From NCBI RefSeq assembly GCF_036345175.1, contig NZ_CP107780.1, positions 5,146,001 through 5,210,000 on the forward strand: a DNA stretch of 64,000 bases, written 5' to 3'. A program made the translations under genes and the position numbers. The notes under the pieces were generated by a model. It saw only the letters and a program-made list of their open reading frames with translations, made no database searches and had not been told where the DNA came from. Source of the DNA: Streptomyces sp. NBC_00576. Lineage in GTDB: Bacteria > Actinomycetota > Actinomycetes > Streptomycetales > Streptomycetaceae. Shown here piece after piece: positions 49,036 to 57,679 of this stretch. Every line of letters starts with the position of its first letter. Position 1 is the first letter of the stretch.

Positions 49036-50076
49036 CTATGGCTTCTCGACCGTCCCGAGGTACAGCTTCACGTACCGCTCCACGTCGATGTCCAACGCCA
49101 CGTCCACCAGCGGCTGTTCACGCGCGCCCTGGTGGATCTCGGACTCTCCGGGGCGCGGCCTGCGGTCGACGACCGTCTGGCCCCGGGCCGGGCCGGGGGC
49201 GAGGGAGACCTCGACCGGCAGCAGGCTGGTGGTCAGCCCCGCCGGGTCGGCGACCGCGCAGATGGCGCCCGCGTCACCGAGGCCGCCCGTGGGAGTGGGG
49301 TCGCCGGAGGTGGCCGGGTCGCGGTGGGCGAGCAGCAAACCGGCGAGACGCGCGCCCGGCTCGTCGCTCGCCCGCAGCCGCTGGACATCCGCCGCCGGCA
49401 CGACGACGCGCCGGAAGACGTCCAGGCCGTACATCGTGATCGGCACCCCGGCGGTGAGCAGGACCGCGGCGGCCTCCGGGTCGTGCCACACGTTGAACTC
49501 GGCGACGGGCGTGGCGTTCCCGACGTCCACCGCGCCGCCCATGAAGACGATCCGCTCGATGTTGCGGGTCACCTCGGGGTGCGTACGCAGGAGCAGGGCG
49601 ATGTTGGTGAGCGGCGCGGTCGGGATGAGGGTGACCGGGCGGGGCGAGGCGAGGATCTCGCGGCGCAGCAGGGTCACCGCGTCCACGTCGACGGGCGTCC
49701 GGGTGGTGGACGCGGGCAGGCCGAGGTCGCCCATGCCGTCCCGTCCGTGCACATGGGTGGCGGGCCGCGCGGGCTCGATCAGCGGCCGCTCGGCGCCTCG
49801 CGCGACGGGCAGATCGGGGGCGCCGGCCTGGTCGAGGACGGTGAGCGTGTTGCGTACGACCTGGTCGACGTCCGTGTTCCCGGCGACACAGGTGACCGCG
49901 CGGAGGTCGAGTCCCGGGTGGCGTACGGCGAACAGCAGGGCGAGGGCGTCGTCGACGCCGGTGTCGCAGTCGATGATCACGGGGATGGGGCGGCCGGCGG
50001 TACCGGGTTGGGCCGAACTCCCTCGCAGGGCAAGGGTGTCGGGCTGTACGGGGCTGCTGGGCTGTGCGGTCGTCAC
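49036..50076 (-). CDS. Inosine/uridine-preferring nucleoside hydrolase
   Basis: A 346-aa ribonucleoside N-hydrolase. The Ca-binding DxDxxxDD motif is IIDCDTGVDDALAL, followed by VTCVAGNTDVDQVVRNTLTV and the later FNVWHDPEAAAVLL. It cleaves the glycosidic bond of nucleosides, feeding salvage. GTG 50076 has AAGGAG 8 bases upstream. There is no transporter or kinase nearby; monocistronic. Confidence 0.95.
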   Translation of the reverse strand: MTTAQPSSPVQPDTLALRGSSAQPGTAGRPIPVIIDCDTGVDDALALLFAVRHPGLDLRAVTCVAGNTDVDQVVRNTLTVLDQAGAPDLPVARGAERPLIEPARPATHVHGRDGMGDLGLPASTTRTPVDVDAVTLLRREILASPRPVTLIPTAPLTNIALLLRTHPEVTRNIERIVFMGGAVDVGNATPVAEFNVWHDPEAAAVLLTAGVPITMYGLDVFRRVVVPAADVQRLRASDEPGARLAGLLLAHRDPATSGDPTPTGGLGDAGAICAVADPAGLTTSLLPVEVSLAPGPARGQTVVDRRPRPGESEIHQGAREQPLVDVALDIDVERYVKLYLGTVEKP

Positions 50077-50131
50077 GGTGAGGGCTCCTTTCCCGGCTGC
50101 ACAGACTCGCAGAGTTCGGCCGCATGTACGA

Positions 50132-50169
50132 CGAAGCCCCAGGGCACTCAAGCTCGCCCCGGGGCTTCG
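50132..50169. terminator. Hairpin after the DJ-1/PfpI gene
   Basis: CGAAGCCCC (50132-50140) pairs with GGGGCTTCG (50161-50169). It lies 22 bases past the stop of the minus-strand gene at 50192. Confidence 0.65.
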
Positions 50170-50191
50170 GTCCGATCGCGGGCTACGAGGG

Positions 50192-50887
50192 TCAGGCCAG
50201 CTTCTTGAGCAGCTCGGCCGCCAGCGGCGCCGAGGACGCCGGGTTCTGGCCGGTGACGAGGTTGCGGTCGACGACCACGTGCGGGGCCCACGGCTCGCCC
50301 TCCTGGAAGTCGGCGCCCAGCTCCACGAGCCGGTCCTGGAGCAGCCACACCGCCTTGTCGGCGAGACCTGCCTGGGTCTCCTCGGCGTTGGTGAAGCCGG
50401 TCAGCCGGTAGCCCGCGAAGGCGTTGGTGCCGTCCTCCTTCACGGCGGCGAGCAGCGCGGCCGGTGCGTGGCAGACCACGCCGAGCGGCCTGCCGGACTC
50501 CAGGGCGCGGGTGAGGAGGCCGCCGGAGACGGCATCGACGGCGAGGTCCTCCATCGGCCCGTGGCCGCCCGGGTAGAAGACGGCCGCGTAGTCGGCGAGG
50601 TCGACCTCCGCCAGCTTGAGCGGGTGCTGGAGTTCGGTGAAGGAGGCGAGGACTCCCGCGACCCGGTCGGCGTTCTCCTGGCCGCCGTTGGCCTCGGGCG
50701 CGAGGCTGCCCCGGTCCACGGGCGGCACGGCACCGCCGGGTGTGGCGACGACGACCTCGTACCCCGCCGCCTTGAACGCCTCGTACGGGGCGACGGCCTC
50801 CTCGGCCCAGAAGCCGGTGGGGTGCCGGGTGCCGTCGGCGAGGGTCCAGTGGTCGGCGGCGGTCATCACGAAGAGGATCTTCGACAT
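50192..50887 (-). CDS. DJ-1/PfpI (Hsp31-like) family protein
   Basis: A 231-aa type 1 glutamine-amidotransferase-like protein. The start is ILFVMTAADHWTLADGTRHP; the catalytic Cys lies in GVVCHAPAALLAAV with the Glu of YPGGHGPMEDLA and HPTGFWAEE, the Hsp31/YajL-like arrangement. Relatives act as glyoxalase/deglycase or chaperones. ATG 50887 is 269 bases upstream of the divergent lipoprotein gene. No operon partner. Confidence 0.92.
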   Translation of the reverse strand: MSKILFVMTAADHWTLADGTRHPTGFWAEEAVAPYEAFKAAGYEVVVATPGGAVPPVDRGSLAPEANGGQENADRVAGVLASFTELQHPLKLAEVDLADYAAVFYPGGHGPMEDLAVDAVSGGLLTRALESGRPLGVVCHAPAALLAAVKEDGTNAFAGYRLTGFTNAEETQAGLADKAVWLLQDRLVELGADFQEGEPWAPHVVVDRNLVTGQNPASSAPLAAELLKKLA

Positions 50888-51155
50888 GGCGGGTGCTCCA
50901 AGGTGGGTGGGGGGAGTCGGTCGGTCACTCCGATGGCCGGAATCTCCGGCGGCCGAAGATTCTGACGGCCGGGAACCTGACAACCAGTGAGTCAAACAGC
51001 CATTGAAACCAATGGCCAGTATCGGTTTCCCGCCGGGTACCACATGCCGGGAGGTCCCCTCACCCGTACGGCCCGGCCCGCTGGTGGGATCGCGCCGCCG
51101 ATGGTGCCGTCGGAGGAGAGCTCTGACGTACCGGCACCTCTGGAGGAACCCCTTG

Positions 51156-52124
51156 ATGACCCGTCGGCCCTCTCCCCGCGCGGTACGTCTGCTTGCTTCG
51201 ACCCTCGGGACGGTCACCCTGCTGGCGACGGCCGCCTGCATGAACGACGGGGCCGGCAGCACCAGGGACACCTCGGAACGTCGGCAGGCCAGATCCGCCG
51301 CCTCCCCCACCTCCCCTGCCGCACAGCGGGCCTCCGCCTCCCCGTCCGCCCCGGCCGCCCTCACCGACGACCAGGCCCGGGGCGCCCTTCTCACCAACGA
51401 CGACCTCGGGGCGCCGTGGGGCCCTACCGAGGGCGCCGCGCTCTGGCGGGACGCGCTGCTCAAGGCGACGGCGGACAACGCCGACTGCGGACGCCTCCTC
51501 GACGCCGTGTACACGGAGGAGCTGCTGGGCGAACCGTCCGGCGCCCGTGCCGTCGCCGGCTTCGACGACTACGACGAGGGCGGCCAGCTCCGCTACCAGG
51601 TCCACGCCGCCCACCACGCCGACGTGGACAAACGGCTTGCCTGGCTCAGGACGATGCCGCAGAAGTGCGCCCGGTTCACGGCGGTCGGGCCGGGCGGCGC
51701 CCGCCAGGAGGTGCACGTCACGGAGGTCGGGCTGCCGAAGGCGGGGGACGCCAGACAGGGGCTGCGGCTGTCGACGCGGGGCGAACTGGACGGCGCCCCG
51801 GCGACGCTCACCCTGGACCTCGCCGCGGTACGGGTCGGCGACGACGCGATCGTCCTCACCAACGGCGGCCTGACCGAGCCCCGCACGGAGGACACTGTCC
51901 GCGCGATCCAGGTCGGTGCCGACCGACTGAAGCAGACCAGGAACGATCCCGCGGCCCCGCCACAGACGCCGGTGGAGGGCCAGAGCCAGAGTCCGGCGCA
52001 GAGTTCGAGTCCGGCGCCGAGCCAGAGCCCGACGCGGGGGCCGGTCCGGCCGCAGCCGCAGGACAGGGAGCGGGCTCAGGACCCGGACCAAGGGGACCAG
52101 GAGCAGGACGAGGACCTGTACTGA
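51156..52124 (+). CDS. Lipoprotein of unknown function
   Basis: A 322-aa exported lipoprotein: signal peptide (LLASTLGTVTLLATAAC) with Cys28 as the lipid site. A folded middle domain (DDQARGALLTNDDLGAPWGP, RYQVHAAHHADVDKRLAWL) resembles the secreted sensor-like lipoproteins of Streptomyces. The last 60 residues are Gln/Ser/Pro/Asp-rich. GGAGGAACCCCTTG precedes ATG 51156. No family I can name with confidence. Confidence 0.8.
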   Translation: MTRRPSPRAVRLLASTLGTVTLLATAACMNDGAGSTRDTSERRQARSAASPTSPAAQRASASPSAPAALTDDQARGALLTNDDLGAPWGPTEGAALWRDALLKATADNADCGRLLDAVYTEELLGEPSGARAVAGFDDYDEGGQLRYQVHAAHHADVDKRLAWLRTMPQKCARFTAVGPGGARQEVHVTEVGLPKAGDARQGLRLSTRGELDGAPATLTLDLAAVRVGDDAIVLTNGGLTEPRTEDTVRAIQVGADRLKQTRNDPAAPPQTPVEGQSQSPAQSSSPAPSQSPTRGPVRPQPQDRERAQDPDQGDQEQDEDLY

Positions 52125-52185
52125 CCCGCGATCCCGGAGCCACCTCCGACACGCGCACCCCCGACGCCTACGGCTACCGCTACCG

Positions 52186-52884
52186 CTACCCCCGATCGAG
52201 CCGCTTCCGGCGCCGCACCACCTCCCGCGCGACCGCCAGCGCCGTGCGGCCGTGGGCGAAGGCGTACGCGCGCAGACGAGCCAGGGCCTCGTTCGCGCCG
52301 ACACCGAGCTGAGCCATGATCATGCCGGTGGCCTGGTGGATCTCGTCGTGGTCCGCGACCAGTCCCCCCAGCCGGGCCTTCCTGGACAGGTCCATCAGCG
52401 ACACCGTCACGATCCTCGCCAGGCATCCGGCCGTTTGCAGCTCGCCGGGCGTCAGCCGGCCGGCGGTGTCGCGGTAGAGGTCCAGTGTGCCCACGCAGAT
52501 CCGGTCGCTGCCGAGCGGCAACGCGTACACCGCGTGGACGCCCACCGCCGTCGCCTCCTGGGCGAAGACCGGCCAGCGGCGGGCGTCCCGGCCGGATGTC
52601 AGGTCGGACGCGAGGACGGGGGTGCCGGAGTTCCCGGCGGACTGGCAAGGGCCGTCGCCCAAGGTCGCCTGGATCTCGGCGAGTTGGGCGGCGCGGTCGT
52701 CGGTCGAGGTCAGCTGGATGGGAACGCCGTCGGCGCGCAGCGACACGCTCGCGCCGGTCACCGGCAGCAGCTCGACGGCGACATCGCAGAGCAGCGCGGG
52801 AATCTCACCGGGGCAGGTGTCCCGCACCCGCTCGGCGATCACCTCGGCCTTCCGCTCGTCGCCCGGGCCGTCCCCGAACCGCAC
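52186..52884 (-). CDS. GAF-ANTAR transcription antitermination-type regulator
   Basis: A 232-aa regulator. Residues 20-165 are a GAF sensor (VTGASVSLRADGVPIQLTST, DRAAQLAEIQATLGDGPCQS). Residues 175-228 are ANTAR (DHDEIHQATGMIMAQLGVGA, NEALARLRAYAFAHGRTALA), an RNA-binding antiterminator element. It likely senses a small molecule or redox state and acts on a transcript leader. GTG 52884 has AGGAGG 9 bases upstream. It is divergent from the DUF4386 gene. Confidence 0.93.
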   Translation of the reverse strand: MRFGDGPGDERKAEVIAERVRDTCPGEIPALLCDVAVELLPVTGASVSLRADGVPIQLTSTDDRAAQLAEIQATLGDGPCQSAGNSGTPVLASDLTSGRDARRWPVFAQEATAVGVHAVYALPLGSDRICVGTLDLYRDTAGRLTPGELQTAGCLARIVTVSLMDLSRKARLGGLVADHDEIHQATGMIMAQLGVGANEALARLRAYAFAHGRTALAVAREVVRRRKRLDRG

Positions 52885-53124
52885 GGTCTTCGCCTCCTGA
52901 GCCCTTCGGTCCCTCCGAGTTCTTCAGATGTCCCGGGTACCCACGACATCCCGTTTACCCATGCAATTTACGCGTGCACACATCGTTGTGAACCGACCAC
53001 CCTCCGTTCCCGCAAAGGCAGTGGGCAATGGGCGGTGGGCGGTGGAAGGTGTACCTGGCACCACCCCCACATCGGCCACTCAGGCCCAGGGACGAAGAGC
53101 GCCGCGACCGGCACGATCCCTTAC

Positions 53125-53835
53125 ATGAACAAGACGACGAAGACACAGCACACAACCGGCCTCAGCAACGCCACCGGCCTGCCCCACTCGCCCGGCCTGA
53201 GCGAGACGGCCGTCCGTCGCCTGACCGGCATCGCGGGCATCGCCGCCGCAGTCGCCCTGATCGTCGAAGTACCCCTGTACTTCATCTACTCGGGCCCACC
53301 GCCGGACGCGAACGTCCTGGCCCGCCTCCTGGTCGGGATCTTCGCGCTCGCCTTCCTGATCGTCTTCGTGACGAGCTTCCGCGAGCTGGTGAAGCGAGTG
53401 AACCCGGCGTACGAGTGGGCGGCCTCGCTGGCCTACTCGACGGGCCTCGTCTACGCGACGATCGTCCTCGTCTCCATGGGCCTGGAGGCCGGCGCGGTGA
53501 TCGCCACCGACCACTCGATCGACCCGACGATCGAGGTGAACGGCACGTACATCCTGTACGGCTCGATCAGCCGCCTCCTGCTCGCCCTCTTCCTGGCGGC
53601 GACCGGCTACACGATCGCCCGCACGAACCTCCTCCCCCGCTGGACGACCCGCTCGGCATACGTCCTGGCGGGCATCAACCTGGCCTTCGTACCGTCCCTG
53701 TTCTTCGGCAACGCCCCGGCCGACTTCTACGCGGCGAACGGCTGGGGCACGACAGCCTCGATGGGCGCGATCCTCAGCTACTGGCTGCTGGCCCTGGGCA
53801 TCTCGACGTACCGCAGCGGCGCCCCGAAGCGCTGA
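53125..53835 (+). CDS. DUF4386 membrane protein
   Basis: A 236-aa polytopic membrane protein with about six segments (LTGIAGIAAAVALIVEVPLY, LLVGIFALAFLIVFVTSF, LVYATIVLVSMGLEAGAVIA, ALFLAATGYTI). The pattern fits DUF4386, a family of unknown function common in actinobacteria. The start at ATG 53125 has no strong ribosome-binding site. It is convergent with the GT39-like gene, 10 bases away. Confidence 0.85.
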   Translation: MNKTTKTQHTTGLSNATGLPHSPGLSETAVRRLTGIAGIAAAVALIVEVPLYFIYSGPPPDANVLARLLVGIFALAFLIVFVTSFRELVKRVNPAYEWAASLAYSTGLVYATIVLVSMGLEAGAVIATDHSIDPTIEVNGTYILYGSISRLLLALFLAATGYTIARTNLLPRWTTRSAYVLAGINLAFVPSLFFGNAPADFYAANGWGTTASMGAILSYWLLALGISTYRSGAPKR

Positions 53836-53845
53836 GCGACCGACC

Positions 53846-55405
53846 TCAAGTGCCTTGTCCCGTACGGATATCGCGGCGCCCGCCTGTCAGGCCGGGCGCC
53901 GCGGCACGTGGCACTGACGCCAGCCGCTCGTACACCGTCACCCGTCGGCCGCGGACTTGTTCGTCGGCCACCGCGGTGAAGTACTTTCTCAGTACGGAGA
54001 TCTTCGTTCTGTCCCGGGCGGCCGTCGCCGGTTTCGCCACCCCGGGTGCGTCCGTCACCAGCAGGATCCGTTGCTGGGTCAGCATCGCCGCACGGATCCG
54101 GCTCGGGTTCGCCTCCACGCCTTTCAGTGTTCCGGACTCCTCCGGGCTCTCGGCCAGGGCGATGTCTCTCAGGTCGGCGAAGGCGCGGGGAGAGACGGAT
54201 TCGGTGTCCCGGCGCGCTGCCGGGATGAAGACCACCGCGCTCCCGGGCTTTTCCAGCCGCCGTACTTCCGACGCTATCGCCAGGACATCGTCCACCCGGC
54301 TGGCCGGAGACCGCTTGGCCAGCGACTGCGGCAGCAGTGCTGCCATCGCCACGGCGATCACTGCGGGGAGGATCCACATCGATGCTCTCGGGAATCCCGG
54401 TCCGGCGGCCCGTGCCACCGAGCCGACGATCGTGCCGATGAGCAGCGCCAGACCCAGCAGGCTGAAGAGGATGTACCGGTCCAGGAACAGCGGCTGGATC
54501 AGGGAGACACCCATGAGGCCGAGCTGCGGCACCGCGAGCAGCGGTAACGCGACGGCTGCCACCGACAGGCGGCCCGCCCGGGGCCGGTCCAGCAGGGCGC
54601 CTGCGCCGCCGATCAGCAGCAGGATCGCCGGGCCGATCACCATGTGCCAGGTCAACGGCGGTATCCATGACACCTGTTCGGACTGGCCTCGGCTGAACAG
54701 GGCCAGCGGCAGCACACCCGCCACGGCAGCCGCGGAGGCCGCCGCCCAGCGGATCCACACCCCGCGCCCGGCTCGCGTCCAGACCAGAGTCGCCAGGTGT
54801 GCCGGGAGAATCATCAGCGAGAGCCAGTTCAGCAGCCCGCAGATCAGGACGGTGCCGCCGTAGGCAGCCCAGTACACCGGCCGGTCCCGCCCGTGGAACA
54901 CCCTCACCAGCAGCCAGGTGGAGATTCCGGCCCCGGCTGCGACCAGAGCGTACGGGCGGCCCTCCTGGAGGTAGAACTGCACGGCCGGAAGCAGCCCGAG
55001 CGCCATCCCGCCCGCCAGGCCCACCCACCTGTCGGCCAGCCGGTGGCCGATGGCCGCCACGCAGGCCGCCGCCACCGCCATGGCCAGCACCGAGGGCAGC
55101 CGCAGAGTTGTGGTGCCGGCCCCGAAACAGGCGAACAGGCCGTGCATCAGCAGGTAGTAGCAGCCGTGCACGACGTCCACGTTCGTCAGCAGGTGGCAGA
55201 TCTCGGCCGTGGAACGTTCGGCCACCTGCCAGGTCGCGGCCTCGTCCCGCCACACGCTGTCCTGCCGCGACAGCCCCCACAGGCCGAGGCCGAGAGTCCA
55301 CATCATCGGGATCAGCCATACGTGCCAGACCCCCCAGACCTGCCGGAACCGCCGACCCGGCCGGACGTGAACACGGCGCTGCAGGAGGCCACTTGGGGGT
55401 GTCAT
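53846..55405 (-). CDS. GT39/ArnT-like polyprenyl-linked glycosyltransferase membrane protein
   Basis: A 519-aa membrane protein with about 11 hydrophobic segments. The first outside loop has WRDEAATWQVAERS, where Asp-Glu matches the catalytic DE motif of dolichol/undecaprenyl-phosphate-sugar transferases (PMT/ArnT class). FYLQEGRPYAL follows in the usual position. A soluble C-terminal domain (RVDDVLAIASEVRRLEKPGS) follows. It probably transfers a sugar from polyprenyl-phosphate to a protein or lipid outside. ATG 55405 is one of several close starts. Monocistronic. Confidence 0.85.
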   Translation of the reverse strand: MTPPSGLLQRRVHVRPGRRFRQVWGVWHVWLIPMMWTLGLGLWGLSRQDSVWRDEAATWQVAERSTAEICHLLTNVDVVHGCYYLLMHGLFACFGAGTTTLRLPSVLAMAVAAACVAAIGHRLADRWVGLAGGMALGLLPAVQFYLQEGRPYALVAAGAGISTWLLVRVFHGRDRPVYWAAYGGTVLICGLLNWLSLMILPAHLATLVWTRAGRGVWIRWAAASAAAVAGVLPLALFSRGQSEQVSWIPPLTWHMVIGPAILLLIGGAGALLDRPRAGRLSVAAVALPLLAVPQLGLMGVSLIQPLFLDRYILFSLLGLALLIGTIVGSVARAAGPGFPRASMWILPAVIAVAMAALLPQSLAKRSPASRVDDVLAIASEVRRLEKPGSAVVFIPAARRDTESVSPRAFADLRDIALAESPEESGTLKGVEANPSRIRAAMLTQQRILLVTDAPGVAKPATAARDRTKISVLRKYFTAVADEQVRGRRVTVYERLASVPRAAAPGLTGGRRDIRTGQGT

Positions 55406-55451
55406 GATCACGAAAATATGCAACGCAGCCCCCCCTGCGCGACCGGATAAC

Positions 55452-56102
55452 TCAGAAGGCCTCGCGGAACATGGCCCTCGCCTCGTCCGTGGCCTCGGTG
55501 GTGCCGCCGCACGTCGGGACCATGCCATCGTCGGCGGTGACGAGGTAGTGGGCGCCGATCCGGAAGTCCGGGGCCTCCAAGAACGCCCCGTCGTTGCTGA
55601 GGCGGACCTCGTCGGAAGGGTTGGCCAGATTGGGGTCGAGGCGGTACCAGTGGTCGACCTGGAGGACCACGCGGTCGCCCTGTTCGGCCGTCACCGTGCC
55701 CTCGAAGGCGAGTTCGTGGCGGCGCAGGAGGTCGGGCGTGGGTGCCGCGCACGCCGCCGTCCCCGGGTTGCCCTCCGGGAGGATCAGGGTCAGGGGCTCG
55801 AGCTGGGGCACCCGACCGACTCCCGCCGCACCTGCCCCCGTCTTGTCCGCCGGACCCTCTCCGCCCCGCGCGACACCCCAGCTGACACCGCCTCCCACCA
55901 GCAGCAGTGCCGTGAAGGCCAGTGCCGGTACGAGGCGCCGGCGCGGCCGTGCGCCCTGAGTGGCTGTGGCTGTTTTTGTGGTTGTGGCTGTGTTCGTGTT
56001 CATCGTGGCCTCCACAAGACGGGTGACGTCGGGTCGCGGAGCCTTCGAGGTCAGTGCCGGGTCCGTGGCCTTCAGGTGGGCCAGCAACTCGTCGTCGTTC
56101 AT
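55452..56102 (-). CDS. Membrane-anchored anti-sigma candidate
   Basis: A 216-aa protein. The N-terminus is short and acidic (MNDDELLAHLKATDPALTSK), then one membrane segment (RRRLVPALAFTALLLVGGGV) and an outside domain with two cysteines (AACAAPT, PTCGGTT). ATG 56102 overlaps the stop of the ECF sigma gene in ATGA. Gene order and topology suggest it restrains that sigma factor, but no canonical ZAS zinc motif is seen. Confidence 0.75.
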   Translation of the reverse strand: MNDDELLAHLKATDPALTSKAPRPDVTRLVEATMNTNTATTTKTATATQGARPRRRLVPALAFTALLLVGGGVSWGVARGGEGPADKTGAGAAGVGRVPQLEPLTLILPEGNPGTAACAAPTPDLLRRHELAFEGTVTAEQGDRVVLQVDHWYRLDPNLANPSDEVRLSNDGAFLEAPDFRIGAHYLVTADDGMVPTCGGTTEATDEARAMFREAF

Positions 56103-56731
56103 CGACTGCTCCTTCCGTTTCCGTTTCCGGTACCGGTTCCTTGTCCTTCATCCGTCACATGTCCGGGGTGCGGGCCGGTCTTTCGCTCCAGCTGGGCCGC
56201 CAGTCTCTTCTTCGCCCGGTGCAGCCGGATGCTCACGGCGTTCGCGCTCAGGCCGGTCACCTCGGCGATCCGGCTCGGGGTCAGCTCCTCGTACGCCCAC
56301 AGGAGGACCACCTCCCGGTCCAGCGCGCGGAGTTGGGCGAGCGCCGCGTGCAGGGCGGTGTGGTCGGCGTCCCCCGTCTCCCGCGCCGTGCCCGCTGCCG
56401 TCCACGTCAGGCGTTCCAGCAGGGAGCGTCTACGCCGGTCCGCGCGACGGGCGTTGGCCAGGCAGCCGCGGGCCACGCCGTAGCACCAGGGCAGTACGGC
56501 GTCGGGGTCGGGGACGCGCTCCGACGCCTCCGGACCCGGTACGTCCTCCAGACCCGGTACGTCCTCGATGCGGCGCCACAGCACCAGCAGCGTCTCCGAG
56601 AGGACGTCGTCGACCTGGTCGGGGTCCGCGCGCCGCAGCAGATAGCGGTGCAACGGCTCCGTCACGACGTGCGCCAACGCCTCGAAGCGGGCCCGCTGAT
56701 CCCGGGTGGCCCTCTGTTCCGTCTCCGTCAT
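56099..56731 (-). CDS. ECF-type RNA polymerase sigma factor
   Basis: A 210-aa sigma factor. Region 2 is ALAHVVTEPLHRYLLRRADP, DQVDDVLSETLLVLWRRIED and region 4 is ALAQLRALDREVVLLWAYEE, LTPSRIAEVTGLSANAVSIR, LHRAKKRLAAQL. Between them is an insert with a VPGLEDVPGPE repeat and PWCYGVARGCLANARR. ATG 56731 is chosen (GTG 56740 possible). It forms an operon with the membrane protein at 55452. Confidence 0.9.
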   Translation of the reverse strand: MTETEQRATRDQRARFEALAHVVTEPLHRYLLRRADPDQVDDVLSETLLVLWRRIEDVPGLEDVPGPEASERVPDPDAVLPWCYGVARGCLANARRADRRRRSLLERLTWTAAGTARETGDADHTALHAALAQLRALDREVVLLWAYEELTPSRIAEVTGLSANAVSIRLHRAKKRLAAQLERKTGPHPGHVTDEGQGTGTGNGNGRSSR

Positions 56732-56808
56732 GGATTCCACGACCTGCCTTGTCCGGCACCGGGGGAATCCTTTCACCGCCCCCGGATCCGGTCGGTTCCG
56801 GGAAACCG

Positions 56809-57219
56809 TCACCGCTTCTCGTACGGATTCGACGGCTCCGCGACCTTCCTCACGGACCCCGCGTCCAGCACAGGCGGCCAGGCCTCGTCCGAGCCCAGCT
56901 TCCCCTTCGCCACCCACGTTCCGGTGACCGTGACCCAGGTGTCGGTGACCGGGGCGTCGGCGGCGCGTATCTCGACCTTGCTCGTCGAGGCGTCGGCCGC
57001 GCAGCAGGAGACGAGGAGGCGGGTGACGTACCAGGCGCCGTCGTCCCCGTGGGTGACGAAGCCGGTCAGACGGACGGTACGGCCCTTCAGGGACCGTCCG
57101 CTGTCGAAGACCGCGCGCGAACTGAACTCGCCGACCGTCAGCTCCAGCGGACTCCCGACGGGCAGCGCGGGGAACGTCCCCACGCCCTGCGCCGCCCGCT
57201 GAGCCGCCTCCCGGTCCGG
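56809..57219 (-). pseudogene. TIGR03943-like protein, C-terminal fragment
   Basis: The reading (EAAQRAAQGVGTFPALPVGS, then RAVFDSGRSLKGRTVRLTGF, VTHGDDGAWYVTRLLVSCCA, ADAPVTDTWVTVTGTWVAKG) matches the C-terminal domain of TIGR03943/DUF1980 proteins, partners of DUF318-type permeases. The full family has two N-terminal membrane helices, absent here: the frame is closed by a TGA at 57220-57222. The only start, GTG 57183, has no clear site. The CC pair is intact. I call it a 5'-truncated remnant; a short functional version cannot be excluded. Confidence 0.6.
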
Positions 57220-57679
57220 TCAAATGTTCACAGGCCCGGCCGAAGGGTTGGAGCTGCGCACCAAGGAGTGCGCAGGAGGTCGAATTAGCTCGATCGTGTG
57301 ATCGTCCGTGTGCGGGCTTGCGGCGGGCTGGGCCGTTCGGGTTAGCGTGGTTGTGCGACCTGGGACACCGGGTACGGCGTCAGCGTGCGGGGCCCCTGCT
57401 CCACCGGAGTGATGGTTCAGGGCCTCCCCGTCGCCTCTGGCCGTACCCAACCGGCCAGGTCGCGAGGGCTGTGTTCATCAGCGGCCTCCGGCCGCGGGGG
57501 CCTCCCGGGCCAGGACCACGCACACGATGCGTGTCGCCACCCGGGGTCGAGAACGCCGGGGACCAGCTCGCCCAAGACCGTTCGGGGCGCGCGGCTGAGC
57601 GGACTCACTCCCTCTCAGTCCACAGGAACGGTAACCGCCCGTACTGTGCGCCGACCCCGATTCGTCAAAGAGGAGGCTG
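57220..57679. other. Gene-free stretch
   Basis: 460 bases without a supported gene. It lies between the TIGR03943 remnant and the end of the HTH-TPR gene. GGAGGTCGAATTAGCTCGAT around 57270-57295 is AT-richer than its surroundings and may be a decayed promoter. AGAGGAGGCTGT occurs twice near 57668-57694. Nothing else recognised; it may be the deleted end of the truncated gene. Confidence 0.4.
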
